64,000 nucleotides of DNA from Fasciolopsis buskii. Its lineage: Eukaryota; Platyhelminthes; Trematoda; Plagiorchiida; Fasciolidae. Each line of letters opens with the position of its first letter. Positions within the stretch are counted from its first letter, which is position 1. Location: contig LUCM01004968.1 in NCBI GenBank assembly GCA_008360955.1, forward strand, positions 1-64,000, given 5' to 3'. The notes under the pieces are model-generated. The model saw nothing but the letters and a program-made list of their open reading frames with translations, was not told where the DNA came from and did not search any database. Both the position numbers and the translations under genes were made by a program. This document shows, piece after piece, positions 1 to 12,132 of the stretch.

Positions 1-560
1 CCAATAAGCGGGACTGAGCATGTATTTACGTGGTAATCAGGGGTGTTTAGGGTTCTTAGCACTAAGCGTGCGGCGCTGACGTCGCTTTGGTTCGGATGGT
101 GAAGGCGTCGACGGGCTTGTATAACTTCAACGGACGCTGCCTGAAATGGCTATGGGCAAGCTATAAACGTTGTGTAAAGACTCAACTTGTGTGGTGCCAC
201 AAAAGCCCACGGGAGCGAAGAGGTGAAAGAAGGTAAAAAAGACAGCCAATGGTAAAATCTGCTACATTAAAAGTAGATCGCGAAAGACAGTAGCAATATT
301 GGTTAGCAGCAAAATAAAACCCTTCAGTATGGCTCCAGGCGGGAAGATGAATATGCTGGCGGTTAAAGGCTTGAGGGGGGCAAAAAAATTTAATTCAACA
401 ATAAAAAGCGTCAGCGAGGAATGAGGTTAGAGGTTAATGATCACAAACAAATTTAGGAAATATTTCAACGAGGAAAACGGTTCTAATTATGCTGAAAAAA
501 ACAATTACACACTGCTAATAATAACACTCTAAATTGCAAAAGAAAACAGCGAGAACAACT
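1..560. other. No gene seen; purine-rich flank
   Basis: The plus strand is rich in G and A. I see no open frame of note, no RNA gene and no recognisable repeat end. Composition matches the minus-strand LINE-derived blocks elsewhere in the window, so this may be very old LINE sequence, but no protein motif supports that. Confidence 0.3.
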
Positions 561-589
561 CACAGCGAGGAACGGTGTACCAGGGTTTG

Positions 590-1640
590 TTTTTGGCAAG
601 CTTTGATTTCCTGATTTTCAACTGGGTCCAATGGTGGGGATGGAGTTGGGAAAGGAATGGGCAAGTGGCTCAAACACGATGATGTCTGGTGGACTCTTGT
701 CAAATGTGGTATCCAGAAGCCACAGCTTCCTTTCAAATTAGGCAGGCCGGGGTGAAGTTTCATGAAAAATGATGGTCACCAGCCGTTTTGATGAAGATTG
801 CTCTGGTGTATGCAACATGACGACAGACGTTAAATGCGAATAAAAATTGCCCTCCGTGAGTTCTATTTGTCACTAAAGCTTAGGCCACAAAAGCTTTGTG
901 AGGGAGCAAAACAAAACTGAAACTAAAGGGTGCTCGTGGAGCGGTGGGGTTTGGGGGCTGTTACCACAACAGTGCCAGTGGGTGGAGCTAACGGAGTGCT
1001 GACCATCAGACCTGAAAAACACCGTTGAGGAGTGAAAACACGGGGCATAATCCACCAGTATATCTGCACCCACACACCGCAGCCGAGCTGCCCGTCCGAT
1101 GTGCGTCGGCCAAAGTAGTGGATTTGACTGAGCTCCGCACTGTTGTGATAACGCCAGCGTTCTCGAGTGGTGGGGGAAAGAATTTAAATAGTGTGTGCAG
1201 AAAGCGGTTTAGACCAGGTGTCACGGAGTGGATCATCCAGTGCAGGCGGAGGCCGCGGTAACCAGAGTGGCAGGCCAATGTGTATAATCATGCAGGTTTT
1301 GACGGCCGGGGACGAAAAGAAGAGGAATGAGCGGCGGTCTGCCAGCTGCCAGCTGCGAATTAAGAAGCAATCAATCGTGCGGACGGCTCAGAATTGCAAA
1401 CGTACTGAGGCGTCCAGGTTGGTCCAAAAATGATGGCTGATGCTGTTCGCAGCCCGGTTTAATAAGTGTGTCGACAGGCGTCCGGGCTGATCCAGCATGT
1501 GAATGGTTTACATAAATGAGTAGGGGAAAGCTATCGGGTATGTGGGGTTTGGACAAGAACAACTGCAGTAGATAAGAATTACAGAACGGGCTGTAAGAGC
1601 CATAGTCCACTATGAAATGACTGAGTTCACGGTGCACAAA
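590..1640 (-). repeat. Diverged repeat, copy 1 (partner at 49.5-50.5 kb)
   Basis: This block is colinear with 49,480-50,490. Both contain the 12-mer CTGGGTCCAATG (622 here, 49,500 there). Further on, both contain a GCTGCCCG core inside a longer similar stretch (1,087 here, 49,976 there). The spacing is 465 versus 476 bp, so it is one ancient repeat and not chance matches. Similarity seems to continue past 1.3 kb. At the other locus the copy lies immediately left of a minus-strand LINE reverse transcriptase, so the repeat is probably the 3' part of a LINE on the minus strand. The short open frames inside it (for example minus 1,006-1,278) are not convincing proteins. Confidence 0.6.
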
Positions 1641-4309
1641 TCATGAATTATAGTTTACTCTAGGAGGTCATGTGGCTTAAGCCCAAGAATTGGTCAGGAC
1701 TAGGGGGCTTGATAAATGCAGACGGTCACCAGGAAGAACAAAAGCCACTTAGGGCTCTTTGTTCATGGGGAAGGGGAAGGAGGTCCGAAGTATCTAAGGT
1801 GGAAAGGTGGTGTTGGTGATGAGTGGAGAAAAACGAATTCCGGGTGGTGACCTTGTTTCCGCTGGAGACGGTCATTTGGATTTTCCGGAGACACAATGGT
1901 TTAAACGAGTAAAATTTGTTTGCATACGAAGAGGCGACGGTGAAGAGTAAGGAATAAGGGTGATAGTGGAAGTAATTATTTCAGGTGCCTTCGTCGAGTA
2001 AGGATGCCTCACCGCTTTGGTGTTCGTGGGCAATCCTGTACTTGATAACCGCTATTTGGTTTGTGGATTCGAAGCTGGGTTTCTGAGGAGTTCCAAGGTG
2101 TTCAAATGAAGAGGGGGGACATCGAGGATAGGTAAGGAAGAACGTTAAACTTCAACGTGGTTTCGGCTTTTCATGTGACGATCTGGGTAAGGAGATCAAT
2201 TTCCTTCTTTCACGGTGAACAAGCCCGTACCGTCAATGTGCCTTCAGAAACTCGATCCGGTTTTATATACTTGATCCTCAGGTAAGTACGAGTGACAAAG
2301 ATGAATGAGAAATGGTGCAGTAACTACTTTATTGATTTCTTTTTAAATGCTACAAGTGATAGTGATAGGGTGCGCAACTGCTGGGGGAGTTTGTAAGAAT
2401 GTCAACTGCGGTTTTATGCCGTTGGCTACCAAGAGGACTGCGAGATGCTTTGGATAATGAGTTTGTTTGGGTAAAGACATTTCTTAATTACACTTGCCTT
2501 AAATGTCCAGCAAGGTTTGATTCATTGGTGTTGCAGTTTGACCGACAGGGGCCGATGTATTTTGGTGCAGTCTTCGTCCTTCCAGTGACAGCTGTAACCG
2601 TAGGTTTTAGGTAGTCGTATTGGCCCGAATGGGTATGGATATCGAAGGCCCCCGTTGATGGGTTTTATTAGTATGTGCTATGAACGGAACCGGTACTGGA
2701 GCGCAAGACGTTTATCACAGAGTTTCAGCCCAAGTGAATTGCTGACCCACGGGGAAGGATGAGAGGATATGGATTTCTTACTGTAAGCTGATGAACAGGA
2801 ATCGTTACTATTTGTGGGCTCCAAATCGAGCCAGGCAAGCGGAATCCGTCTAGAATTCGCACTTTGCGGATGTTTTAGTATGCAGTCAGTGAATAAAAGT
2901 TTGGCCAGGGAGACGCCGATGTGCGGAATGTCGATCGGAATGAAGAAATGATGATGTTAATTTGCCTAAGAGTCCATATGGTGTCCGGAAGGCAATTTTT
3001 AAATGGACGGAGGCGGAGCCATTGATGGCCGGGTTATACGTGATGAACCTTCCAATTACAAACTGTGAATGAGATGTATGGCTTAGTCAAACGCAGGTTG
3101 CACGGCCTTTATTACTGATGTGACACTCGGCAAAACTTTGACTTATACAGACTAACTGACCTCAGAAGGTAGCAGGCACTGGGATTAAAGAGAAAGGAGG
3201 CACGCAGTGTGACCATGCCAACTGAGGGGTCGTATTTCGGCCCTATCTTGGATAAGGCATTTTTTCCGGCCTTCTGGTCTTACGCTAACAATCACCTCAT
3301 ACTCTGGTACCGCTGCCTTGATTAGCCCGACATGATACACTTCAAAAAATTCCACGGCCAGCTTTTTCTATCCAGCGCACTTCTGCATTCTCTCCTTTAC
3401 TTCCCAAGTTCAAAGACACTAAGCGAGACTCTGTGGGCCCTGTCAGATACATCGATTTGGCTGCAGCGCTTCGAGTAAGCGGATCAGCTGCTGCAGTGTG
3501 CAAATGCAGTTAGGTTAGGGCATCATCCATTGTACGTTCACCCCTCAAATGTGTTATTAATTTTCGGTGTCCAGCCCACCGTCATTCCCACCACTAGCAC
3601 TGTTGTGGGTTTCAGCCATCTAATCGCAATTTTTATTTGAACCCCTTCGTGCTGGCCTCCAACTGCTTCTCCCGAAGGTCCGTCTTATCAAACTATACAA
3701 AAGCATTCCAAATGGAAAATGTTTCGGAATGGGATGAGTTGAATTTGTGTATACATTTCTCCATTTATCTACTCAGTAGGTCTAAGGCCCACCAGTGCTC
3801 TTGAGCCTCCATCGCGGTCCGCTAATTCGGCAAAAAGACTACTGCTTCTGATTATTTTTCTTTCGCGAGAGAGCATCAGAAGCTACTCAAGTTTTGCTAT
3901 TACTCCACTGCCAGTCAGGCGATTTCTTTCCTTTCTCCCCACCCCCTATTCTGGAGAGGTCTGAGGTTTACGGTCTCGAAGCTAAAACTGATCCTGGATT
4001 TCACGTTTTGGGCGTGTGTGGGTAGAGTGCAAATGACTTTTGACAAACAGGTTTTGGACCGATACGCTCTTTCTTGACAAAGTAACCTGAAATGTTTGTC
4101 ACGAATTGCAGCAACCTCTGAACGCAGCACTATTAACTTTCGTTTGTGAGGTTAGTGTACTCTCCCGAAAACCAAATGATGTGGGATGGAGCGACTGGAG
4201 CAGCTGATATTTGAATAATGCGTAGCCAAAGTCGAAATCAAAATCCAGAACGTTTGATCCGTAAGTTCCACCGCAGTAGATTATGAAACTTATTAAAAAT
4301 AGTATACGT
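1641..4309. other. No gene recognised
   Basis: About 1.64-3.2 kb is purine-rich on the plus strand, and about 3.25-3.95 kb switches to pyrimidine-rich, which in this window usually marks a change in orientation of LINE-derived sequence. I could not recover any endonuclease or reverse transcriptase motif. Short open frames such as plus 2,399-2,614 and minus 3,915-4,130 match nothing I recognise and are short enough to be chance. Confidence 0.35.
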
Positions 4310-5285
4310 ATATTTCTCGGAAAGTTCGAGAGGCATGCTTGGTTGCATGATCAAATGTTGCAGGGGTATTACAAGTTGCATTGAACAAGCAGATAAACAT
4401 TTGGCCACAAAATGAGGAGAAGAAGCAAAACTAGCATATCAAGAGGAACAAAGTGTTCATGCGCACGAACGATGCGTATCGCAGGTGCGGAGTTCAACTG
4501 GACCGTGGTGGCGGGCGTGGAGATGTCTGCAGTATTCGAATTTAACGGGTCTATAAAATGGACAGGAATGTTGAAAATGTCATAAAGAAAGTCTCCAAAG
4601 ACCTTGAGTGCAAGGGAAAACTTGTCAAAACAGACCAAAACAGCTGGTGGCAAGAGTATTAATGGCCCATAGATACCAAGGATTTTGGAGCCAAGAAAAT
4701 AATCAAAAGCCTTTTGAAAATGCGGAAGGACGAAGAACACTGGCTAATCATTTTTCAAAGACATGAATAATGGAAATGTCGTCGGCATCGAGGAGTGAGG
4801 ATTGATGTGATATGCTTGAATAATATATATTTGACGCTGTTAAGCCAGTGTAGAACAAAAACGGGTTTCTTTGCTCCTTTGTTTGCGTTTGTGGGCTTGG
4901 CTGATAGGGGTTAATGGTATGCTGATAGCTGCGATTGCCGAGACGATGATTAGGGTGATTTTCGCAGTAGACGCCGGTAGCGGCATCTGGAACAGGGATC
5001 TAAGTGCGAGTGCCTTCGTGGCAATTTGATGTCAACGTGGTGGGAATGTTGAACACGGGCGGGCAGTTCCAGCAGTAAATCTGTGCAATCGGGAGGGCCT
5101 GTCCGCTCACAGAGTCACAGGATTTGTGGATCACGTTGTGTCCTCGACACTTTGGCAGACTTGCAACGTTGGTGATTCATGAAGTTTAAAAGCAATGTCC
5201 ACTTCACCCTGGAGCAGATCGTGTTTATCCGTTCTGGGATAGTTGATCTAAGCCTTGAGCCAGCTTGTTTTCGCGGTGTGTTGAG
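4310..5285 (-). repeat. 976-bp near-identical repeat, copy A
   Basis: The segment is identical to 11,157-12,132 at a constant offset of 6,847 bp, with no indels and only two differences seen, both A/G transitions (4,693 and 5,074 here; 11,540 and 11,921 there). That is about 99.8 percent identity in a region where every other repeat pair is heavily diverged. The left end begins ATATTTCTCGG next to AT-rich DNA. Older copies at 43.9, 55.9 and 57.9 kb share the same left end, so it is a real element terminus, most simply the 3' end of a retroelement on the minus strand. To the right, the copies show about 20 bp of weaker similarity and then become unrelated. A 5'-truncated LINE tail, a non-autonomous element and a recent local duplication are all possible. 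Confidence 0.85.
4369..4740 (-). other. Conserved 123-codon open frame in repeat copy A
   Basis: The minus strand encodes a 123-residue frame with a hydrophobic C-terminal stretch (LVLLLLLILWPNVYLLV) that could span a membrane. The same frame is intact in copy B; the one substitution inside it is synonymous (a leucine codon, CTT versus CTC). I recognise no family. The LINE sense strand here is pyrimidine-rich, which by itself yields Leu/Phe/Pro-rich translations, so this may be a chance frame. Both copies are so young that conservation between them says little about selection. Confidence 0.25.
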
Positions 5286-8200
5286 ACGTGCGATGATGGG
5301 GACAAGCGTAAAAGAGCCTAAATATGTGTCAGAATAGCGCAGTGCGCGCGAACCGACAAAATGTCAAACAAAAAGCATGCATAAAATAAAGCACCACAGT
5401 CGTTTGCAGATAGGAATACCTTGAATGTCGGTGAACAGGTGTTTTCCAGGGATTTTCCCTAACCAAGCCTTACAGTATGTCCAGTAAAATATCCATGAAG
5501 ATGACACGTTCTTTCCTAAGCTTACCCAGTGAAAGCACCGCCCCGACTTTGAGTAACATACTTAGGACTCTCCCGTTGGTGAGTCAGGCGCGTTGAATAC
5601 AGAAGGCCCAACTGTCCAAAGAAGGGTGTTGGCATTTTCGGCTAGATTCTGTTCGTCAGAAAAAGCAGCCCAAGATGACTGTATTAGTGGTAGATTTATT
5701 GGCTGCATCTGACAAGATGCGATGATGAACTCTTGCTATTGTTGCATCTACAAAGAATCTAGAAGAGAAAGCAGAGGTTAATTACCCCAGAAGAGAAGCA
5801 TTTGTCTTTACCAAGGCTAACCCTGTCTTCCGCAGCTTCTTTTCATATGTAACTGCTTTTCAGCTTTCAAAAAATTCAGGAATAGCGACCGCACTTGTGA
5901 TGTTGACCGATAAAGATGCTGATACAGGCTCCAAATACACTAATATAATTTTGGGAGGTAGCTGAGAAGATAAAATGCAAGCGAAAAAATAAAACTGATC
6001 GTGCGAGGCAACAGAAGATGAAGTGGCCGAGAGCCATTTGAATCGCTTTCAACAGAAGACGCGGGTATTCGATCTACCTTCTTTTGCAACCTATCCACAG
6101 AACAACAAAAATGGCCTAACGCATGCGGTATGAGCGCTTGCAATCTTTCCGATTTCGTGATAACCGGGTGCCGGTTGGAACGATAATTTTTTTCAATTTC
6201 GTGGCACAGATGTAATGAATATATGCACACACTTGAACATATGCATCAGTGCGCATCAGAAGATCTGATCAATGAACAAACTTCCGGACCTTCTTTGTTC
6301 GCTCTCGTTTAAAGTTGTGTTTATTCCGTGGCTGGCAAAGGTTAACCAAAGGCTCCCGCCGAAGCGATTTTAATCCCGAACTGCGCACCCCAGTTCATTC
6401 AGAACAACTGATGACTAGGATTTCTCTTCTGAGCTTTCTGGTATAACTGCCAGGTTAAGTCACTTGGCTTGGTCATAATTCCACATGCTGTTTTATATTT
6501 CGTTTGAATCTCACAGCCCTCTACTAGTTAGCTTTTGGATGCCTTCATTTCATTATTCAGGCACTGATAACGTCCTTGTCGTTCTACGTTGTTTAAAGTT
6601 TCAGGTTAAGTGCCGCGAAGTTATTAGACAGTCAAAAAATAAGGACCAGTATTCTTCGGGTTGGTCAGTTATTTTTGCAGGCGTCCCAAGGACTACAGAA
6701 GACTGAAGGTAAAAATGAAATATTTCTCTGATTTAGCCTCGAAAACTCTCTGAATGGGTTTACGCTTTTTATGATAGACTGCACCACAGTAGCTTACTGC
6801 GAGCAATGAAAAATTCTTATTCGGTAACTCGGTGTCCTCTTAGAATCTGCGAGCCTGGGTACTTCAAGAATCAGTTCGTCAACGTGAAATAGAAAGACCG
6901 AACCTAAGAAAACGTCAATTGGAATTCATTGTATCTTATTTGAACTCGCTCTGGTGAACCATGTTCATTGGCGTAGCCAGTGCGCGATATCCAGTTAACG
7001 CATTCAGGCCTTGGGTGAACGAAGGCTGTGTAATGCTGATGAAGTGAGTTCTAATTTGCTTTTACTTCCGCAACTTAGGCATAGAGTAAGTAGATCTAGT
7101 TAGTTCCTTCCAGCGGGAGAAAAATGCGGTTCTGTTAAAGATTCAGAATCCAAGTACTCTGAGAAAATTGTAATTGGAGCGGTTCGTAGCAATGCCAAAA
7201 GACATGCCAGTGCATTTGCCGTCAGTGGGCCAACGTTTAATCACGTCTACCACTAGCTGCACTCCCTTGGCTTCCAAGATCGTTTCGTTTTCAGAGTACA
7301 CAATCATAATAGTTGGGATGGCGTCTGGTAAGTTGTTTACAAGCTTCAAGGAGGGTTGCTATCAAGGAATTGACCACATGAACTGGTCTCACTTCCGGGA
7401 ATGTGATGTCAATCATTACTCAGAAGCGACGGCAATGCCAGAAGCATTGAATCAAGGGGTTTAACAACCCGACTACCCGGTTTAGCCTGAGCTTACAAAG
7501 AACAGAATCATGAAGCACCCTGACAAGGGCACCGTCATGGTCACTGAACAAGACATCTCAACATGGCAGATGTAAGTTAAGCAATTCATTAACCATAAAT
7601 TGTTAGTGATGCAAAATCGTTCTAGGATAAACCCATAAAAAACTGGAAAAATCAACCTGTTTTCCTACATGTGCGAAAGAATCTCGCGTTTGATGTTATG
7701 CCCGACAACTATATTGTGATCATTCTTTGGGCTAATCAATAAGGCTGATTATGGATAGACGTAACAAATGTAAGAAATGGCGCAGGAAAATATTCTGGAA
7801 ACGTTTAGTAGCGGAATTTATGATGTCAGTACCGTACAAGTGACTCTGGTGCTTTATCTTACATATGTTTCCGTCGGCTTGAAAGTTTTTGCTCGCGCTC
7901 ATTGCGCCATTTTGACATGCTATTTTGGAACCTTCGTAAACCACCTGATTTTTCTGTACATTGCCATCGATTCCTCTTTTGAGTCTTTGTGTTCTTATAT
8001 TTGAGGTGTTTTATGCTTACATACTGATTCATTATATAAGTTATTATGGCAGCACCTACGTAAAAATTACGCTTTTGATTTGGGATTCTACTTTGGCAAA
8101 ATACTTAAATTGGTTAATTCGGAGCCAGAGAAATTTCGGAATAACCAGAAAGGATTACTGTTAAAACACAGCCAGGAATTAACCCAGAACCCTCTGATGA

Positions 8201-9763
8201 AATTTTGCATGCATCTGCTCTTGTTGTTTTCGTTACTAATCCTGTAAGTGACTTTTGTGTCTTAGTGCTTATGATTGCAAAAACTCTGAGGTTTATGAGC
8301 GTAGGAATACAGACTTACAGTGGCAGTTAGCAGCAGCTAAATAGCAAATAAAGAAAGCGGAGGGAGTCAGAATGTCGGTGGCAGAACGATTTTAAGTCGA
8401 AGATTAGCCTGAGAGTAAAGGTAGAATGGAAAGTAAGAGGACGCGCTGGCTAAACACATTGCTCTTCATCCTCATTATTCACAATTTCATTAAATCGAAG
8501 ACGTTGGGCCTCGGAGCAGAGGATCCTCTGCATTAAATGCCATTGTCAATGAGGAGAGAGAAAGGCTATTGTTAGATGCCCCATGCTGAAGGCTGCCTGG
8601 AATTTTCATAGACCAAGAAATTACAGAGGCTTTCCGGATCACCCCTCAAAATTGTCGAAATCTGTTCGATGGCCTAACGTCCGAGGCAAAAATTATCAAA
8701 AGAGACGTTTCCTGGTGATAAGGATGCAGAATTGCACTAAAGCCTTGGACGGCCTAGATTACAGGTATAATATTGAAGCAATGCACACATTGGAAAGCGT
8801 TGTCCATTATTTGCTTCCGCGGTAACTTGGCCGCTTGGCAAAAAGTAGGAACTATAAGCCCGGGGTGACAACAAGGCTACATTTTAGGACTTAGCGGATT
8901 ACGCAAACTGGAGGGAGAGAGTAGCCGACGGCAAATTGGGTCCCCTAGCTCCGGAAAGTAGTAAATAAAAGAAGCCATCGCTAAGCCAACTGCGGTAGGC
9001 CGAAAAATTCCATAGCCTTTACCCATGGCGTTTCCCGTGACGACGTGGATCCCCGTGAATGCAATTCATGCAACGTCGACCTCGGATAATCTGACTGTTC
9101 GAAGTCTTCAAAGGCCTCCCGGAAAGGAATCCATAGTGTGATGGAAACACCGGAGCCCGCTATATATTTTTGAACAAGTTGCACTGTGCAACAATGCCCT
9201 GGATAAATCTCACATCAGTAAAGAGGGTTGCCCTGGTAGGTACTACAAACTGCCCCACCAAGCAAAAGCAGTGCCCGCCCAGGATACTTTAAAATCGTTT
9301 AAGAGTTGATCAGATTCTCGGACCACTCAGAATCCCTTTCGCCTGGGCGTAGCCACTGTGGTGGTGATCACTTCTTACCGTGTTGGTAAAGGAGCTTGGT
9401 TTTGTCGGCAGCGGGTAATATGAAGCATTGATGGGTGAACAGTTTGCGCAAAACCATAATTATTAACGATTTCAACGCCTTCTGCAGGGGTCTCGCTGGG
9501 CAGGACGCAGGTCTTGGCTGCCGGTCGACTGCGTTCGAAATTCGTTTTGCTGGACAGTAAAAAACGTATGGAGCCAAGGGAGGCATATATACTGGACTAT
9601 TCTCCGAAGCTATTCTTATATACATTTTAGTAGTAAGAGATTTAATGCTTAGATGAAATAATTCACCGTGTGATATCGTCGCTCAACTCACCATAAAGAA
9701 ATCATGGAAGCACTGTACAGCTTTTTCATTCTTGTTAGGAATCATAAACAATGTATATCCACA
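5286..9763. other. No gene recognised
   Basis: This stretch holds mixed-composition DNA with only short open frames, for example minus 5,940-6,230, plus 7,174-7,464 (96 codons) with an overlapping minus frame, and plus 7,777-8,004. None shows a motif I can name, codon structure or plausible splice layout that I could defend. No RNA gene, array or repeat end was seen. Confidence 0.35.
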
Positions 9764-9835
9764 GCGCCCGAACTGAGACGCGAACCCGGGACGAACGATT
9801 CTGAGTCGAACGCCTCAGCCATTACGCTACCGGGC
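9764..9835 (-). repeat. tRNA-like (SINE-like) unit with pol III box A and box B
   Basis: On the minus strand a 72-nt unit starts GCCCGGT and ends TTCGGGC plus one base; these ends pair over six of seven positions, like an acceptor stem. An A-box-like TAGCGTAATGG lies at 9,819-9,829. A B-box-like GGTTCGCGTC lies at 9,777-9,786 inside a partly paired T arm (CCGGG/CTCAG). The middle can form a perfect CTGAG/CTCAG stem, but with an 8-nt loop, so no normal anticodon can be assigned and the D arm is short. This fits a tRNA pseudogene or the head of a tRNA-derived SINE better than a working tRNA gene. Confidence 0.55.
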
Positions 9836-10644
9836 AGGCTGTGAACGGTTTTTTGAACTTTACCACATGATGTTGCACCTATCCGTGAATGATTTGCAAG
9901 GTTACTGTCCGTTTGCTCACAGCGATCGATCCCTACTGATAGATGACTTCTATATAACTTGAATCAACTTTTCCAGATAACCCCGCTTGCAAGACGAGGG
10001 CGTAGACACTTGGGAAAGTGAGGAACAAAGCTACTGTTCAGTTGCGACTCGCAGGGACACTGATCTGTGGAGAAGTTGGGGATTGCCAAGCGCCAAACCT
10101 GCGGCGCAGGATCCTTCGGGCAAAACAGGTCCGGCCAGTTGCATCACTGTGGGATCGGAAAGTGCGGACAGATAACTGAACCGGCTATTTTATTTATATA
10201 TCCCTAATGGTTCAGTAAAAACTCTAGGTTAAACGACAAGTAGTTTTGGTCCTAGCGGAATAGGGAATAAACCTTTTTCATCGTCTCTTGCTGAATCCTA
10301 AAAAACGTCAACAACCTTGCTTATCGCTAGATTGCACAGCAAAGTTCCACAGAACACCACCTGACTGTGGACTGCTTTAGGGGCCAGATTTGACTGTACT
10401 AGTAACTTCGGTTCTGCATCGATTTCGTTTGCGTAAAGACGCAGTATCTGCTAACACAAGAGAGGTGTTTTCGCAGGTATAGTTGACGATCAAAGTTGGA
10501 AGTTAATAGATTTTCTTGTAATGAGCTGGAAAAGGCACAAAAGAACTATGGTATAACGCGGTTTGGCATCGAGTTTATTGGTTAAACCATCGACAGCCTT
10601 CTGCAAAAGTTAGGCATTGCGAGGGGATGGCAATACAATCCTAA
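9836..10644. other. No gene recognised
   Basis: An open frame at plus 9,987-10,175 (62 codons) has no recognisable motif. I see no SINE tail, no LINE motif and no RNA gene in this stretch. Confidence 0.35.
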
Positions 10645-11082
10645 ACAAATAAACGGGCGGTAGTGGACAGCGTTATTGGCAAGTTTTATGTTAACGCTGG
10701 CCTAGGTCCGCTCGGTGAAGGGGACATTTCCGAAAAACAGGATGTGAGTTTGGCGGTGCTGCCAAAGGGTGCCTTACAACATATAGAGTTGATGTCCAAA
10801 ATATCTCGGGGTCTTAGTGTTCATCGTGACAAACAAACAATCAAACTCTACCCGCAGGTTGGATGCATCCCTATACCGCGCACTTACAACGTGAAGCGGG
10901 CCCCCGGAGTCCATGAGTACTTTTTCCGACTGAACATCATAAGCCTGCCAGTGCATATGAGAACTAGTTGTGACGATCCCGTATGGTCTCGAAAATACCT
11001 TATCGTGAGAAGCGACTACAACAATTATCAAGGGATTTGGGATTGTGAGACTTCAACAATTCTTGTGCCCGAACTACTTTGA
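10645..11082 (+). other. Unrecognised open frame of about 145 codons
   Basis: An open frame runs from just after a TAA at 10,642 to a TGA at 11,080-11,082. There is no ATG near its left edge; the first start-like codon is GTG at 10,663. The translation is evenly composed, not low-complexity, with segments such as DDPVWSRKYLIVRSDYNNYQ near the C-terminus. I recognise no family. It stops 74 bp before repeat copy B. A frame this long is expected a few times by chance in 64 kb, so it could be noise, a decayed exon or part of an unidentified element. Confidence 0.25.
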
Positions 11083-11156
11083 ACGACGTGAATGGTTGTA
11101 CACGTTCTCACGAGCACTGAAGCCAAGTTACGGCGCCGTAATTAATTATTATTCAT

Positions 11157-12132
11157 ATATTTCTCGGAAAGTTCGAGAGGCATGCTTGGTTGCATGATCA
11201 AATGTTGCAGGGGTATTACAAGTTGCATTGAACAAGCAGATAAACATTTGGCCACAAAATGAGGAGAAGAAGCAAAACTAGCATATCAAGAGGAACAAAG
11301 TGTTCATGCGCACGAACGATGCGTATCGCAGGTGCGGAGTTCAACTGGACCGTGGTGGCGGGCGTGGAGATGTCTGCAGTATTCGAATTTAACGGGTCTA
11401 TAAAATGGACAGGAATGTTGAAAATGTCATAAAGAAAGTCTCCAAAGACCTTGAGTGCAAGGGAAAACTTGTCAAAACAGACCAAAACAGCTGGTGGCAA
11501 GAGTATTAATGGCCCATAGATACCAAGGATTTTGGAGCCGAGAAAATAATCAAAAGCCTTTTGAAAATGCGGAAGGACGAAGAACACTGGCTAATCATTT
11601 TTCAAAGACATGAATAATGGAAATGTCGTCGGCATCGAGGAGTGAGGATTGATGTGATATGCTTGAATAATATATATTTGACGCTGTTAAGCCAGTGTAG
11701 AACAAAAACGGGTTTCTTTGCTCCTTTGTTTGCGTTTGTGGGCTTGGCTGATAGGGGTTAATGGTATGCTGATAGCTGCGATTGCCGAGACGATGATTAG
11801 GGTGATTTTCGCAGTAGACGCCGGTAGCGGCATCTGGAACAGGGATCTAAGTGCGAGTGCCTTCGTGGCAATTTGATGTCAACGTGGTGGGAATGTTGAA
11901 CACGGGCGGGCAGTTCCAGCGGTAAATCTGTGCAATCGGGAGGGCCTGTCCGCTCACAGAGTCACAGGATTTGTGGATCACGTTGTGTCCTCGACACTTT
12001 GGCAGACTTGCAACGTTGGTGATTCATGAAGTTTAAAAGCAATGTCCACTTCACCCTGGAGCAGATCGTGTTTATCCGTTCTGGGATAGTTGATCTAAGC
12101 CTTGAGCCAGCTTGTTTTCGCGGTGTGTTGAG
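11157..12132 (-). repeat. 976-bp near-identical repeat, copy B
   Basis: This is the partner of 4,310-5,285, with two substitutions and no indels. On the left it is preceded by an AT-rich TTAATTATTATTCAT stretch, comparable to the AAT-rich DNA that precedes the other copies of the family. On the right it runs toward the 3' side of the minus-strand LINE at 12.6-17.6 kb. It could be that LINE's 3' end, but this is uncertain because the LINE's ORF2 is clearly decayed whereas this segment has almost no changes from copy A. Confidence 0.85.
11216..11587 (-). other. Conserved 123-codon open frame in repeat copy B
   Basis: This is the same frame as minus 4,369-4,740, identical at the protein level as far as I can read. 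It has a hydrophobic C-terminus and no recognised domain. Its status is equally uncertain; the pair is listed so that searches can use it as a query. Confidence 0.25.
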
